A DNA stretch of 41,038 nt from Metabacillus fastidiosus NBRC 101226 (GTDB taxonomy: Bacteria; Bacillota; Bacilli; Bacillales; Bacillaceae). Position numbers and translations under genes: made by a program. Shown piece after piece: positions 34,209 through 41,038 of the stretch. Where the stretch lies: NCBI RefSeq assembly GCF_001591625.1, contig NZ_BCVG01000025.1, forward strand, positions 1-41,038. Reading direction: 5' to 3'. Every line of letters starts with the position of its first letter. Position 1 is the first letter of the stretch. Under the pieces are notes generated by a model. That model made no database searches and was not told the origin of the DNA. It saw nothing but the letters and a program-made list of their open reading frames with translations.

Positions 34209-35649
34209 AACTTCCACTCCTAGTCATTAAATCAGCATAAAGCTGATTATATTTGAAAGCAGATTTTGCCCAGCTATAATCACTGTTCATAGCCTGTTTA
34301 ACAAGACTTTCCCACTCTTCTTCATCTTTATAATAATCTAATGCACGTTTAATCGTATGTAACATGTCATGGGCATTGAAATTTGTAAAACTAAAGCCGT
34401 TTCCTTCTCCAGTTACTTCATGAACGGAATGGACTGTATCATTTAATCCGCCTGTTTCTCGCACAACAGGAATTGTTCCATAACGGAGGGCAATTAGCTG
34501 ACCAAGACCACATGGTTCGAACTTTGAAGGCATAAGGAAAAGGTCTGATCCTGCATAAATTTGATGTGCTAACGGCTCATTAAACCCGATATAAGCTTTA
34601 AATTTCTCAGGATATAACCACTCAGTATATCTAAAGAAATCTTCAAACTCTTTTTCTCCAGTGCCAAGTATGATTATTTGCACATCTTCCTGTAATAATT
34701 CATGAAGAACAGATTTTAATAAATCCAAGCCCTTTTGCTGTGTTAATCTTGTAACCATTGAAATAACCGGTGTTTCCTTTTCCACCGGAAGACCAAACAT
34801 TTCTTGCAAAATCGCTTTATTTTTTGCTTTGTTCTCAAGGTTCTTCTCATCGTATGTAACCTTTATATACTTATCAGCAGAAGGATCATACAATTTATCA
34901 TCGATGCCATTAACAATCCCGACGAGAGATGAATCTTTTTCACGTAATAATCCATCTAATCTTTCACCATAATACGATGTTTGAATTTCATTTCGATAAG
35001 TTGGACTGACAGTTGTAATAATATCACTTGAAACAAGGGCCGCTTTCATAAAATTCACATGCCCGTCAAACTCCACCTGACCGGAAGTAAAATACTCATC
35101 GCTTAAGTTTAAAAGATCGTATAAAATTCCTCTCGGAAATATCCCTTGGAATTGTAAATTATGAATAGTAAATACAGCCTTTATATCTTGGTAAAAAGGC
35201 TTTTGGCTGTATTCTTCTTTTAATAAGAAGTTAACCATGCCGCTATGCCAATCATGGCAGTGAATAATATTCGGCTTAAAATCAATTTCATAAATCGCAT
35301 CTAATACCGCTCGGCAGAAAAATGAGAATCGTTCACCATCATCATAATGACCATATAGAGAGTCTCGGTAAAAATAATATTCATGATCTAAAAAATAATA
35401 TTTAATACCATCTAACTCTAATAATTCGATTCCACAATATTGTTGTCTCCAGTTCATCGGTACTGTGATTTCTGCTATTTTTTTCATCTTTTTACGTAAC
35501 TGTTCTGGAATGAGACTGTATTTTGGAAGAATGACTCTTACATCTGTCCCAAGTTTTTTTAATTCTTTTGGCAAGGTCCCTGCCACATCGGCAAGGCCTC
35601 CAGTTTTTATAAATGGGACACATTCGGAAACAACAAATAATACGTTCAC
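34195..35649 (-). CDS. glgA: Glycogen synthase (ADP-glucose)
   Basis: A GT5-family enzyme of 484 residues that extends alpha-1,4-glucan from ADP-glucose. The N-terminal KTGGLADV motif binds the sugar nucleotide. [20 protein letters not shown], and the C-terminal [12 protein letters not shown] and [10 protein letters not shown] segments are intact. It starts with GTG whose GTGA overlaps the glgD stop; AGGAG lies about 13 bases upstream, so coupling to glgD translation is likely. Confidence 0.96.
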   Translation of the reverse strand: MNVLFVVSECVPFIKTGGLADVAGTLPKELKKLGTDVRVILPKYSLIPEQLRKKMKKIAEITVPMNWRQQYCGIELLELDGIKYYFLDHEYYFYRDSLYGHYDDGERFSFFCRAVLDAIYEIDFKPNIIHCHDWHSGMVNFLLKEEYSQKPFYQDIKAVFTIHNLQFQGIFPRGILYDLLNLSDEYFTSGQVEFDGHVNFMKAALVSSDIITTVSPTYRNEIQTSYYGERLDGLLREKDSSLVGIVNGIDDKLYDPSADKYIKVTYDEKNLENKAKNKAILQEMFGLPVEKETPVISMVTRLTQQKGLDLLKSVLHELLQEDVQIIILGTGEKEFEDFFRYTEWLYPEKFKAYIGFNEPLAHQIYAGSDLFLMPSKFEPCGLGQLIALRYGTIPVVRETGGLNDTVHSVHEVTGEGNGFSFTNFNAHDMLHTIKRALDYYKDEEEWESLVKQAMNSDYSWAKSAFKYNQLYADLMTRSGSCVLK

Positions 35650-36677
35650 GATTCTATCAGCACTCCTTGAGTAGTTCCTTTTCTTAAAATATGTGGAGAA
35701 TATTTTGAACCAGCTAATTGTATATTATCAAAAATTTTCACATCTTTATCAAATACAATACTATCCAAATTGCAATTCTCTCCAATTTGTGTTCTTTGCA
35801 TAACAATACTATTTTTTATAACCGTTCCTTTTCCAACTCTTACCCCTCTAAAAATAATACTATTTTCAATATGTCCTTCAATAATGCAGCCATTTGCAAT
35901 TAAAGAATTTTTAACGATAGCATCCTCACTGTACTTCGTTGGCGGCTCATCTTTAGGCTTCGTTAAAATTGGACGATCTTTAATAAATAGTTCCTGCCAA
36001 ACATCTGGATTGATCATCTCAAGACTATGCTTATAGTAGCTCATAATAGAGTCAATAACAGCAACATAGCCACGATGTTCATATTGGCAAATCGTTAAAC
36101 CTTGAAGATTTTCCCCAATAATTTCAGCTAATGTTTGGAAACTTCCTTTTTGAATATTGCCTTCAATTAAACTAATTAAAAGCTCTGTAGACATAATATA
36201 CATTTGAAGAGGTTTTCCCTCGTGAGTAACTTCAGTTATGTCACAACCCATAGAAAGATGACGTTCAAGTACATCTTTAAAATCTATATTACAAACTGTA
36301 TAACTATTTGTTATAACAGCATATTTTTGCTGACTTCTTAAGAAATATGTCATATGATCAGAAAATTGTCTTAATGAACCAAATTCGTCATACTGGTCAT
36401 GTAAGTGCGGGGACGGGAAGAAAAATAAACCATCCTTTTTCCTATTAAGATCCCATTGTTTTCCACTTCCAAGATGATCCATTAATGAACGATACTGATA
36501 TTTTGGAAATATTGCTACACTTTCAATATCTGAGTTCACCATATTTGATAAAACAAAGTCTATAAGTCTATAACGTCCAGCAAACGGTACCGCTGCTAAA
36601 GTACGATTAATCGTTAAATCTTCAATCTCTTTTTTATAAGTTGTTGCGTCAATAATTCCTAACATTTTAGAAACCAA
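35646..36677 (-). CDS. glgD: GlgD, non-catalytic-type ADP-glucose pyrophosphorylase subunit
   Basis: A 343-residue GlgC paralogue. It keeps the fold ([22 protein letters not shown] and C-terminal left-handed beta-helix repeats such as [13 protein letters not shown]). The N-terminal nucleotide loop of Glg[12 protein letters not shown], is replaced by [18 protein letters not shown], so the catalytic Gly and Arg residues are missing. Relatives act as a regulatory partner that activates GlgC. It starts with TTG behind GAGGTGG. It lies between glgC and glgA. Confidence 0.94.
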   Translation of the reverse strand: MVSKMLGIIDATTYKKEIEDLTINRTLAAVPFAGRYRLIDFVLSNMVNSDIESVAIFPKYQYRSLMDHLGSGKQWDLNRKKDGLFFFPSPHLHDQYDEFGSLRQFSDHMTYFLRSQQKYAVITNSYTVCNIDFKDVLERHLSMGCDITEVTHEGKPLQMYIMSTELLISLIEGNIQKGSFQTLAEIIGENLQGLTICQYEHRGYVAVIDSIMSYYKHSLEMINPDVWQELFIKDRPILTKPKDEPPTKYSEDAIVKNSLIANGCIIEGHIENSIIFRGVRVGKGTVIKNSIVMQRTQIGENCNLDSIVFDKDVKIFDNIQLAGSKYSPHILRKGTTQGVLIES

Positions 36678-36734
36678 ATTCTCTCCACCTCTCGTCGTTG
36701 TCGATCTATATTTATAATAAGTATAATAGCGAAA

Positions 36735-36800
36735 TCAAAACCGGGGACGGACTCTGATTTTTATTTACCCCGACCACCCACTCTCAGTTTTTATGAGTGG
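36735..36800 (-). other. Hairpins in the glgC-glgD gap
   Basis: The 171-bp gap holds two minus-strand stems: ACCACTC with GAGTGG (around 36777-36801), and CGGGG with CCCCG (36742-36772) followed by GGTTTTGATTT. They could attenuate or stabilise the downstream glgDAP part of the message. Confidence 0.4.
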
Positions 36801-36848
36801 TTTATTCTCAATAAGTCCATCTCCCTTTTCTTGCACACAGAGATAAAA

Positions 36849-38018
36849 TTAACTAGTTTTTAAGTTTCGAATAGCAACTGGAATCTGCTCTACATATTCA
36901 GGAGTAACTAAAATAACTTCATCTTTATCTTTATCAGGACTAATAATTGTTCCATCTGGAATTGTTAATCCGCTAGGTACAATTGCATTTTCAATAAATA
37001 CATTCTCACCAATTGTCGCATCAGGCATAATAACAGATTTATTAATAGTTGAGTTTCTTCCAACATTCACACCTTGGAATAAAACTGAATGATTAATATT
37101 CCCATTAATAACAGAGCCATCATTAATAAACGATTCAGTAACCGTTGCTTCCTCTGCTATGTATTGTGGTGGATAGTTTGGATTAGTAGAATATATTCTC
37201 CAATCATAATCAAAAAGGTCTAATTCAGACTCTTTATCTAAAAGATCCATATTCGCTTCCCATAAACTTTTGATCGTTCCAACATCTTTCCAATATCCTT
37301 TAAACGGATAAGCTACTAATTTCTTATTTTCCTCTAATAGAAGAGGAATAACATCTTTACCGAAATCATGGCTTGAATATGGATTCACATCATCCATCTC
37401 TAAATACTGTTTTAAAACACTATATTTGAAAATGTAAATCCCCATCGAAGCAAGGTTACTCTTCGGATATTCCGGCTTCTCATCAAAATCTGTTACTTGC
37501 ATTTCTTCATCCGTATTCATAATTCCAAAACGGCTTGCTTCATCCCACGGAACTTCAATAACTGAAATCGAAACATCTGCATTTTTCTCAATATGATAAG
37601 AAAGCATCTTAGAATAATCCATTTTGTAAATATGATCACCTGATAAAATTAATACGTATTCAGGATCATATTGTTTTAAATAATTCATATTTTGATAGAT
37701 TGCACTCGCTGTTCCTTTATACCATTTAACTTCTGAAGATACAGAATAAGGCGGTAAAACTGTAACTCCTCCATTACTACGGTCTAAATCCCATGCGCTT
37801 CCAATCCCGATATAAGAATTCAGTACTAGTGGCTGGTATTGTGTCAGTACCCCTACTGTATCAATACTAGAGTTTCTGCAATTACTTAATGCAAAATCAA
37901 TAATCCGGTATTTTCCACCGAATGGAACTGCTGGTTTTGCTAAATCCTCTGTAAGTGAGCTTAATCTACTGCCCTTTCCTCCTGCTAATAGCATTGCGAC
38001 GCACTTTTTTTTCCCCAT
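36849..38018 (-). CDS. glgC: ADP-glucose pyrophosphorylase catalytic subunit
   Basis: GlgC makes ADP-glucose from glucose-1-phosphate and ATP, the controlled step of glycogen synthesis. In about 387 residues it has [32 protein letters not shown], the metal-binding [18 protein letters not shown], and a C-terminal beta-helix ([14 protein letters not shown]). I take ATG 38018 ([10 protein letters not shown]) because GGGGAG is 10 bases upstream; ATG 38027 is too near that site. Its start lies inside the end of glgB (53-bp overlap). Confidence 0.95.
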   Translation of the reverse strand: MGKKKCVAMLLAGGKGSRLSSLTEDLAKPAVPFGGKYRIIDFALSNCRNSSIDTVGVLTQYQPLVLNSYIGIGSAWDLDRSNGGVTVLPPYSVSSEVKWYKGTASAIYQNMNYLKQYDPEYVLILSGDHIYKMDYSKMLSYHIEKNADVSISVIEVPWDEASRFGIMNTDEEMQVTDFDEKPEYPKSNLASMGIYIFKYSVLKQYLEMDDVNPYSSHDFGKDVIPLLLEENKKLVAYPFKGYWKDVGTIKSLWEANMDLLDKESELDLFDYDWRIYSTNPNYPPQYIAEEATVTESFINDGSVINGNINHSVLFQGVNVGRNSTINKSVIMPDATIGENVFIENAIVPSGLTIPDGTIISPDKDKDEVILVTPEYVEQIPVAIRNLKTS

Positions 38019-39912
38019 CTTTGTCATTCTCCCCTCTTTTTTTAACTGCACGTAAAATTGAAATTCCATAAGGTGGAATTGTTAATGAAATATGGTATGG
38101 TCTTTCATGATAATCACCTTCAATTGCCTTTAACTTTCTCTTATTGATTTGTTCTGAACCCCCAAATTCAGAAGAATCACTATTTAAAATTTCAATATAC
38201 TCTGTATCAATCGGTACACCGACTTTATAATCATGGTAGACGATAGGTTTAAAGTTACAAATAACTACTAATAGTTCATTTTCCCTTCTAGACTTACGAA
38301 TAAACGAAAAAATACTTTGATTTGAATTATCTACATCTATCCACTCAAATCCTTCATGACTATGGTCAAGTTCAAAAAGTGGACGCTGTTTCTTATAAAT
38401 TGTTAATAATTCTTTGAAATACACTCTCGTTTTCTGATGCATTTCATAATCTTCAAGCATCCAATCTAGTTCTTCCAAGTCCTTCCATTCATCGAATTGA
38501 CCGAACTCACCACCCATAAATAATAGCTTCTTACCTGGATGTGTTAACATATATCCATAAAGCAGACGCAATTGTGCAAACTTTTGCCAATAATCTCCTG
38601 GCATCTTATTTAATAAAGACTTCTTGCCATGTACGACTTCATCATGTGAAAAGGGTAAAATGAACTTCTCTGAAAATGCATAGATCAGGGAAAAACTCAC
38701 TTTATTATGGAGATCACATCTTCTTTCCGGAGGAGCTTCCATATAAGATAGCATATCGTTCATCCATCCCATATTCCATTTATAGCTGAAACCAAGTCCT
38801 CCATCACCAGTCGAGGAAGTAACTAATGGCCAATCTGTTGAATCTTCTGCAATCATAAGAAACTCCGGATCATCAGATAACACTGCGTCATTTAATTTTT
38901 TTAAGAAAGATACTGCATATGGGTTTTCAACTAATTCATTCGAATTTTGCCAGTGAAGCATGTTTGCAACAGCATCTACTCTAAAACCATCAATATGGAA
39001 ATACTCCATCCAGAATTTCGCATTTGAAATTAAAAAGCTTTGTACTTCCGGTTTACCTAAATCAAAATTGGCAGTTCCCCATACTTCATTTTCTCGATCT
39101 TCATAACGGCTATATTCATATGTTGGACTTCCATCAAACATATAAAGACCATGGGCATCTTTACAAAAATGACCAGGTACCCAATCAAGAATAACTCCAA
39201 TATTGTTTTGGTGACATTGATCAATGAAGTACATTAGATCATGTGGTGTACCATGACGGCTTGTTGCTGAGAAATAACCCGTTCCTTGATAACCCCATGA
39301 ACGATCATAAGGATGTTCAATAATTGGCAGCAATTCTATATGAGTAAATCCATGTTCCAAAACATATGGAATAAGTTCAGCTGCTAATTGTTTGTAAGAA
39401 TATAATTCCTCATCCTCTTTCCAATCTTTAGGTTTTTTCCATGTTCCAAGATGTACTTCATAAATAAACATTGGACGTTCATCAACTGTTTCTTGCTTTT
39501 TTCTCCTATACCATTTTTTGTCATCCCACTCATATCCTTCTATATCATAAACGATCGAAGCCGTATTTGGTCTAAGTTCGGAATAGAAAGCATATGGGTC
39601 AGACTTCATAATTGATTTACCATGCGATGTGGTAATTTCATATTTATATAGTGTATTCTCACCTATATTAGGAATAAATAATGTCCAGATCCCTTCTTCG
39701 TTAATTCGAACCATATTGTAATCTGAACCATCCCAATTATTAAAATCACCTACAACTCGAACATTTTTTGCATTTGGTGCCCATACAGAAAATTGAGTAC
39801 CAAATACTCCATCCTGTACTTTCAAATGTGCACCAAATATTTGAAAGCTTTTAAACAAATTACCTTCATGGAATAAATGCACATCAAAATCAGTTGGACT
39901 AGTCACAGCCAT
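37966..39912 (-). CDS. glgB: 1,4-alpha-glucan branching enzyme
   Basis: A GH13 enzyme of about 648 residues that makes alpha-1,6 branches. An N-terminal CBM48-like domain ([12 protein letters not shown]) precedes the barrel. Catalytic motifs: [10 protein letters not shown] (nucleophile Asp), LMIAEDST (acid/base Glu) and [13 protein letters not shown] (transition-state Asp). The last about 20 residues are strongly basic ([14 protein letters not shown]) and overlap the glgC start by 53 bp. I start at [10 protein letters not shown] with GAAGGG 9 bases upstream. It leads the operon behind a cre-like site. Confidence 0.95.
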   Translation of the reverse strand: MAVTSPTDFDVHLFHEGNLFKSFQIFGAHLKVQDGVFGTQFSVWAPNAKNVRVVGDFNNWDGSDYNMVRINEEGIWTLFIPNIGENTLYKYEITTSHGKSIMKSDPYAFYSELRPNTASIVYDIEGYEWDDKKWYRRKKQETVDERPMFIYEVHLGTWKKPKDWKEDEELYSYKQLAAELIPYVLEHGFTHIELLPIIEHPYDRSWGYQGTGYFSATSRHGTPHDLMYFIDQCHQNNIGVILDWVPGHFCKDAHGLYMFDGSPTYEYSRYEDRENEVWGTANFDLGKPEVQSFLISNAKFWMEYFHIDGFRVDAVANMLHWQNSNELVENPYAVSFLKKLNDAVLSDDPEFLMIAEDSTDWPLVTSSTGDGGLGFSYKWNMGWMNDMLSYMEAPPERRCDLHNKVSFSLIYAFSEKFILPFSHDEVVHGKKSLLNKMPGDYWQKFAQLRLLYGYMLTHPGKKLLFMGGEFGQFDEWKDLEELDWMLEDYEMHQKTRVYFKELLTIYKKQRPLFELDHSHEGFEWIDVDNSNQSIFSFIRKSRRENELLVVICNFKPIVYHDYKVGVPIDTEYIEILNSDSSEFGGSEQINKRKLKAIEGDYHERPYHISLTIPPYGISILRAVKKRGENDKDGEKKVRRNAISRRKGQ

Positions 39913-39977
39913 GAGGTTCATCCCTTCTTTATTTTTATGATACTCTAACATTCAACTTAAAAGAATAAATTCCTTTC

Positions 39978-39997
39978 TTGAAAGCGCTTCAACTATA
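39978..39997 (-). promoter_or_regulatory. CcpA cre-like site and -10 of the glgB operon
   Basis: TTGAAAGCGCTTCAA is nearly palindromic and fits the cre consensus WTGNAANCGNWNNCW except at one position. On the minus strand TATAGT (39992-39997) lies immediately upstream, so the cre would cover the transcription start. The -35 is poor. Confidence 0.6.
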
Positions 39998-39999
39998 TG

Positions 40000-40344
40000 A
40001 CAAGAAAATACAAGATAAATACATATTTTGAAAAATGTTATTCTTTTAAAACTTAACCTGCTTTCACATATACAAAATTTCCGAAAATTCGATAGGATAT
40101 TATGTAGGATAAAGAAGATAAAAAGAGAAGAATAGTATATATCATCATTTATGCTAATAAAAAAAGACAAAATTATTCCTTAGTAATTATATTAAGAAAA
40201 AAACTTTTTCGACATTTTGTAGATAATTGTTGAAAGCTTTTTTAAATTTTTAAAAAATAAAAAGAGTAATAGAGATATTATTAATAGTTTTAATAATATT
40301 TATATTACCCCTTCTTTAAAAAAGTTAAACATATCATCTATCAT
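40000..40344. other. Very AT-rich intergenic region, no gene seen
   Basis: Apart from the likely glgB upstream region, I find only homopolymer-rich sequence. A minus-strand open frame here lacks a ribosome site and crosses the glgB promoter, so I do not call it. Confidence 0.6.
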
Positions 40345-40742
40345 TTTAGATGAGAAGTCTCCTATTTCCATTTTATTCAAAGCATAGTCCAAAAATAAGT
40401 GGGAGATGAATCGTTTATATATCAGAACATATATTTGTATGATATATTCCTGTTATACAGATTGTTCTTTGAAAAAGAAAAATAGGATGGCCTAGCAGAA
40501 AAAACCTTTGCTAGGTTAAATCTTCAATATTCAATTGTACCTAGGCTTACCGAAGTTTTGAAAACCAAGCTTCAAATTAGAAAATTTAGGAAGAGTCAAC
40601 GTACAACTAAAATTAGTATTGTCGGAAATAGTGATATCTTTCGTACGACTGAATCTCCAGAACTGCAGAGGTAGCCTGCTAAATAACTGGTGTTCACAGA
40701 AATCTTCCATTGCGAGCTTTAATTAAGAGTTGAATAGTTCAA
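40345..40742 (+). mobile_element. ORF-less IS200/IS605-like element, copy 2 (398 bp, diverged)
   Basis: The same layout as the element at 15994-16398: left end TTTAGATGAGAAGTCTCC, left hairpin TCTCCTATTT paired with AAGTGGGAGA, shared blocks TTGTATGATAT, TTCTTTGAAAA, GAAAACCAAG, CAACGTACAA and GAGGTAGCCTGCTAAATAACT, and a TAGTTCAA right end. The right-end hairpin is degenerate and a 12-base stem-loop present in copy 1 is absent. No ORF. It is inserted between glgB and tRNA-Glu. Confidence 0.65.
40484..40742 (+). ncRNA. Putative structured RNA within element copy 2
   Basis: Stems equivalent to copy 1 are CCTAGCA/TGCTAGG (40491-40515, fully different sequence but 7 perfect pairs) and CCTAGGCT with AATTTAGG (40540-40590, two swapped Watson-Crick pairs plus G-T pairs). 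The GTAC-closed and CTC/GAG stems are recognisable. Loss of the terminal hairpin suggests it may no longer be mobile or functional. Confidence 0.4.
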
Positions 40743-40925
40743 TCTATATACTTTCAAACTAATAAAGCAGCCTTCATAATATAAAGTTAAGTTTTAAAAG
40801 AATGCTATCCCAATTTATAAATTCAGGTAAAGCTTATATAAAGTCAGTTTCAGATTTCCTCGATGTAAACTTATCAATTATATCTATGGGGAAGTTCTTT
40901 CTCTCTCAATTAATAAAGAAATAAA
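40743..40925. other. Intergenic stretch, nothing recognised
   Basis: AT-rich sequence between the element and the tRNA terminator. I see no gene, repeat or convincing structure. Confidence 0.55.
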
Positions 40926-40954
40926 AAAGACATTGCTAGATTAGCAATGTCTTT
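40926..40954 (-). terminator. Terminator after tRNA-Glu
   Basis: On the minus strand AAAGACATTGCTA and TAGCAATGTCTTT form a 13-bp stem with a 3-base loop, followed by TTT, just beyond the tRNA 3' end. Confidence 0.93.
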
Positions 40955-40957
40955 AAA

Positions 40958-41029
40958 TGACCCGTACGGGATTCGAACCCGTGTTACCGCCGTGAAAGGG
41001 CGGTGTCTTAACCGCTTGACCAACGGGCC
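40958..41029 (-). tRNA. tRNA-Glu (anticodon TTC)
   Basis: A complete cloverleaf on the minus strand: acceptor GGCCCGT/ACGGGTC, D arm GTCAAGCGGTTAAGAC, anticodon stem CCGCC/GGCGG with loop CTTTCAC, T arm with GGTTCGAATCC, discriminator A. CCA is not encoded. Only 9 bases follow before the window edge, so further tRNAs or rRNA genes may lie upstream of it beyond the window. Confidence 0.97.
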
Positions 41030-41038
41030 TTATATGTT

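Noticed and set aside
39952-40170. 72-codon minus-strand ORF upstream of glgB
   Set aside because: It spans the cre-like site and likely promoter and has no ribosome site.
1-41038. CRISPR array, toxin-antitoxin pair, prophage or restriction system
   Set aside because: I saw no regularly spaced repeats and no gene pairs or phage proteins of these kinds.

Overview
The window reads as a low-GC Bacillaceae chromosome (Bacillus or a close relative). Gene content and order follow the B. subtilis ytm-ytl-ytk-luxS-mnt-men-glg part of the genome: an S-box leader on metK, ytmAB, ytlACD, ytkD-dps, luxS-ytjA-ytiB, mntABCD, menFDHBEC, yteA and glgBCDAP. Shine-Dalgarno sites are strong, intrinsic terminators are plentiful, and about eleven genes appear to start with TTG or GTG. 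Almost everything is core metabolism. The less ordinary parts are a metal-homeostasis block inserted into the usual order and several structured non-coding repeats.

Layout. 1-2.9 kb: metK behind a SAM riboswitch, then ytmA-ytmB. 3-6 kb: ytlACD, an ABC importer bracketed by two copies of a structured 130-145 bp repeat. 6-7.7 kb: ytkD, an unassigned small gene, dps and the small membrane gene ytzI. 7.8-22 kb: the metal block. It holds ycgR-ycgQ divergent from folE2; luxS, ytjA and ytiB; zagA/yciC; an orphan znuA; a TerC-type exporter; an FbpB-like small gene; a 405-bp ORF-less IS200/IS605-like element; a second COG0523 GTPase; a DUF1540 protein; a small gene behind a Fur-like site; and mntDCBA behind an MntR-like operator. 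22.4-29.9 kb: the six-gene menaquinone operon menF-D-H-B-E-C. 30-31.8 kb: yteA and an AIM24-like protein. 31.8-39.9 kb: the glycogen operon glgB-C-D-A-P. 40-41 kb: a diverged second copy of the ORF-less element, then tRNA-Glu(TTC).

How it works together. The 9.7-17.4 kb stretch looks like a zinc-starvation module. Zur-like operators lie in front of zagA, znuA, the second GTPase and, more weakly, the folE2/ycgR intergenic region. The products fit zinc sparing (the zinc-independent cyclohydrolase FolE2), zinc allocation (two GTPases) and zinc capture (ZnuA). Manganese handling sits beside it (MntABCD import, TerC-family export).

The most interesting signal is the pair of roughly 400-bp elements at 15994-16398 and 40345-40742. 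Both lack an ORF and share left and right ends, length and internal order. At least two internal stems keep pairing although their sequences differ, which suggests a conserved structured RNA (omega-RNA/reRNA-like or HEARO-like) on a non-autonomous element. No CRISPR array, prophage or intact transposase gene is visible.
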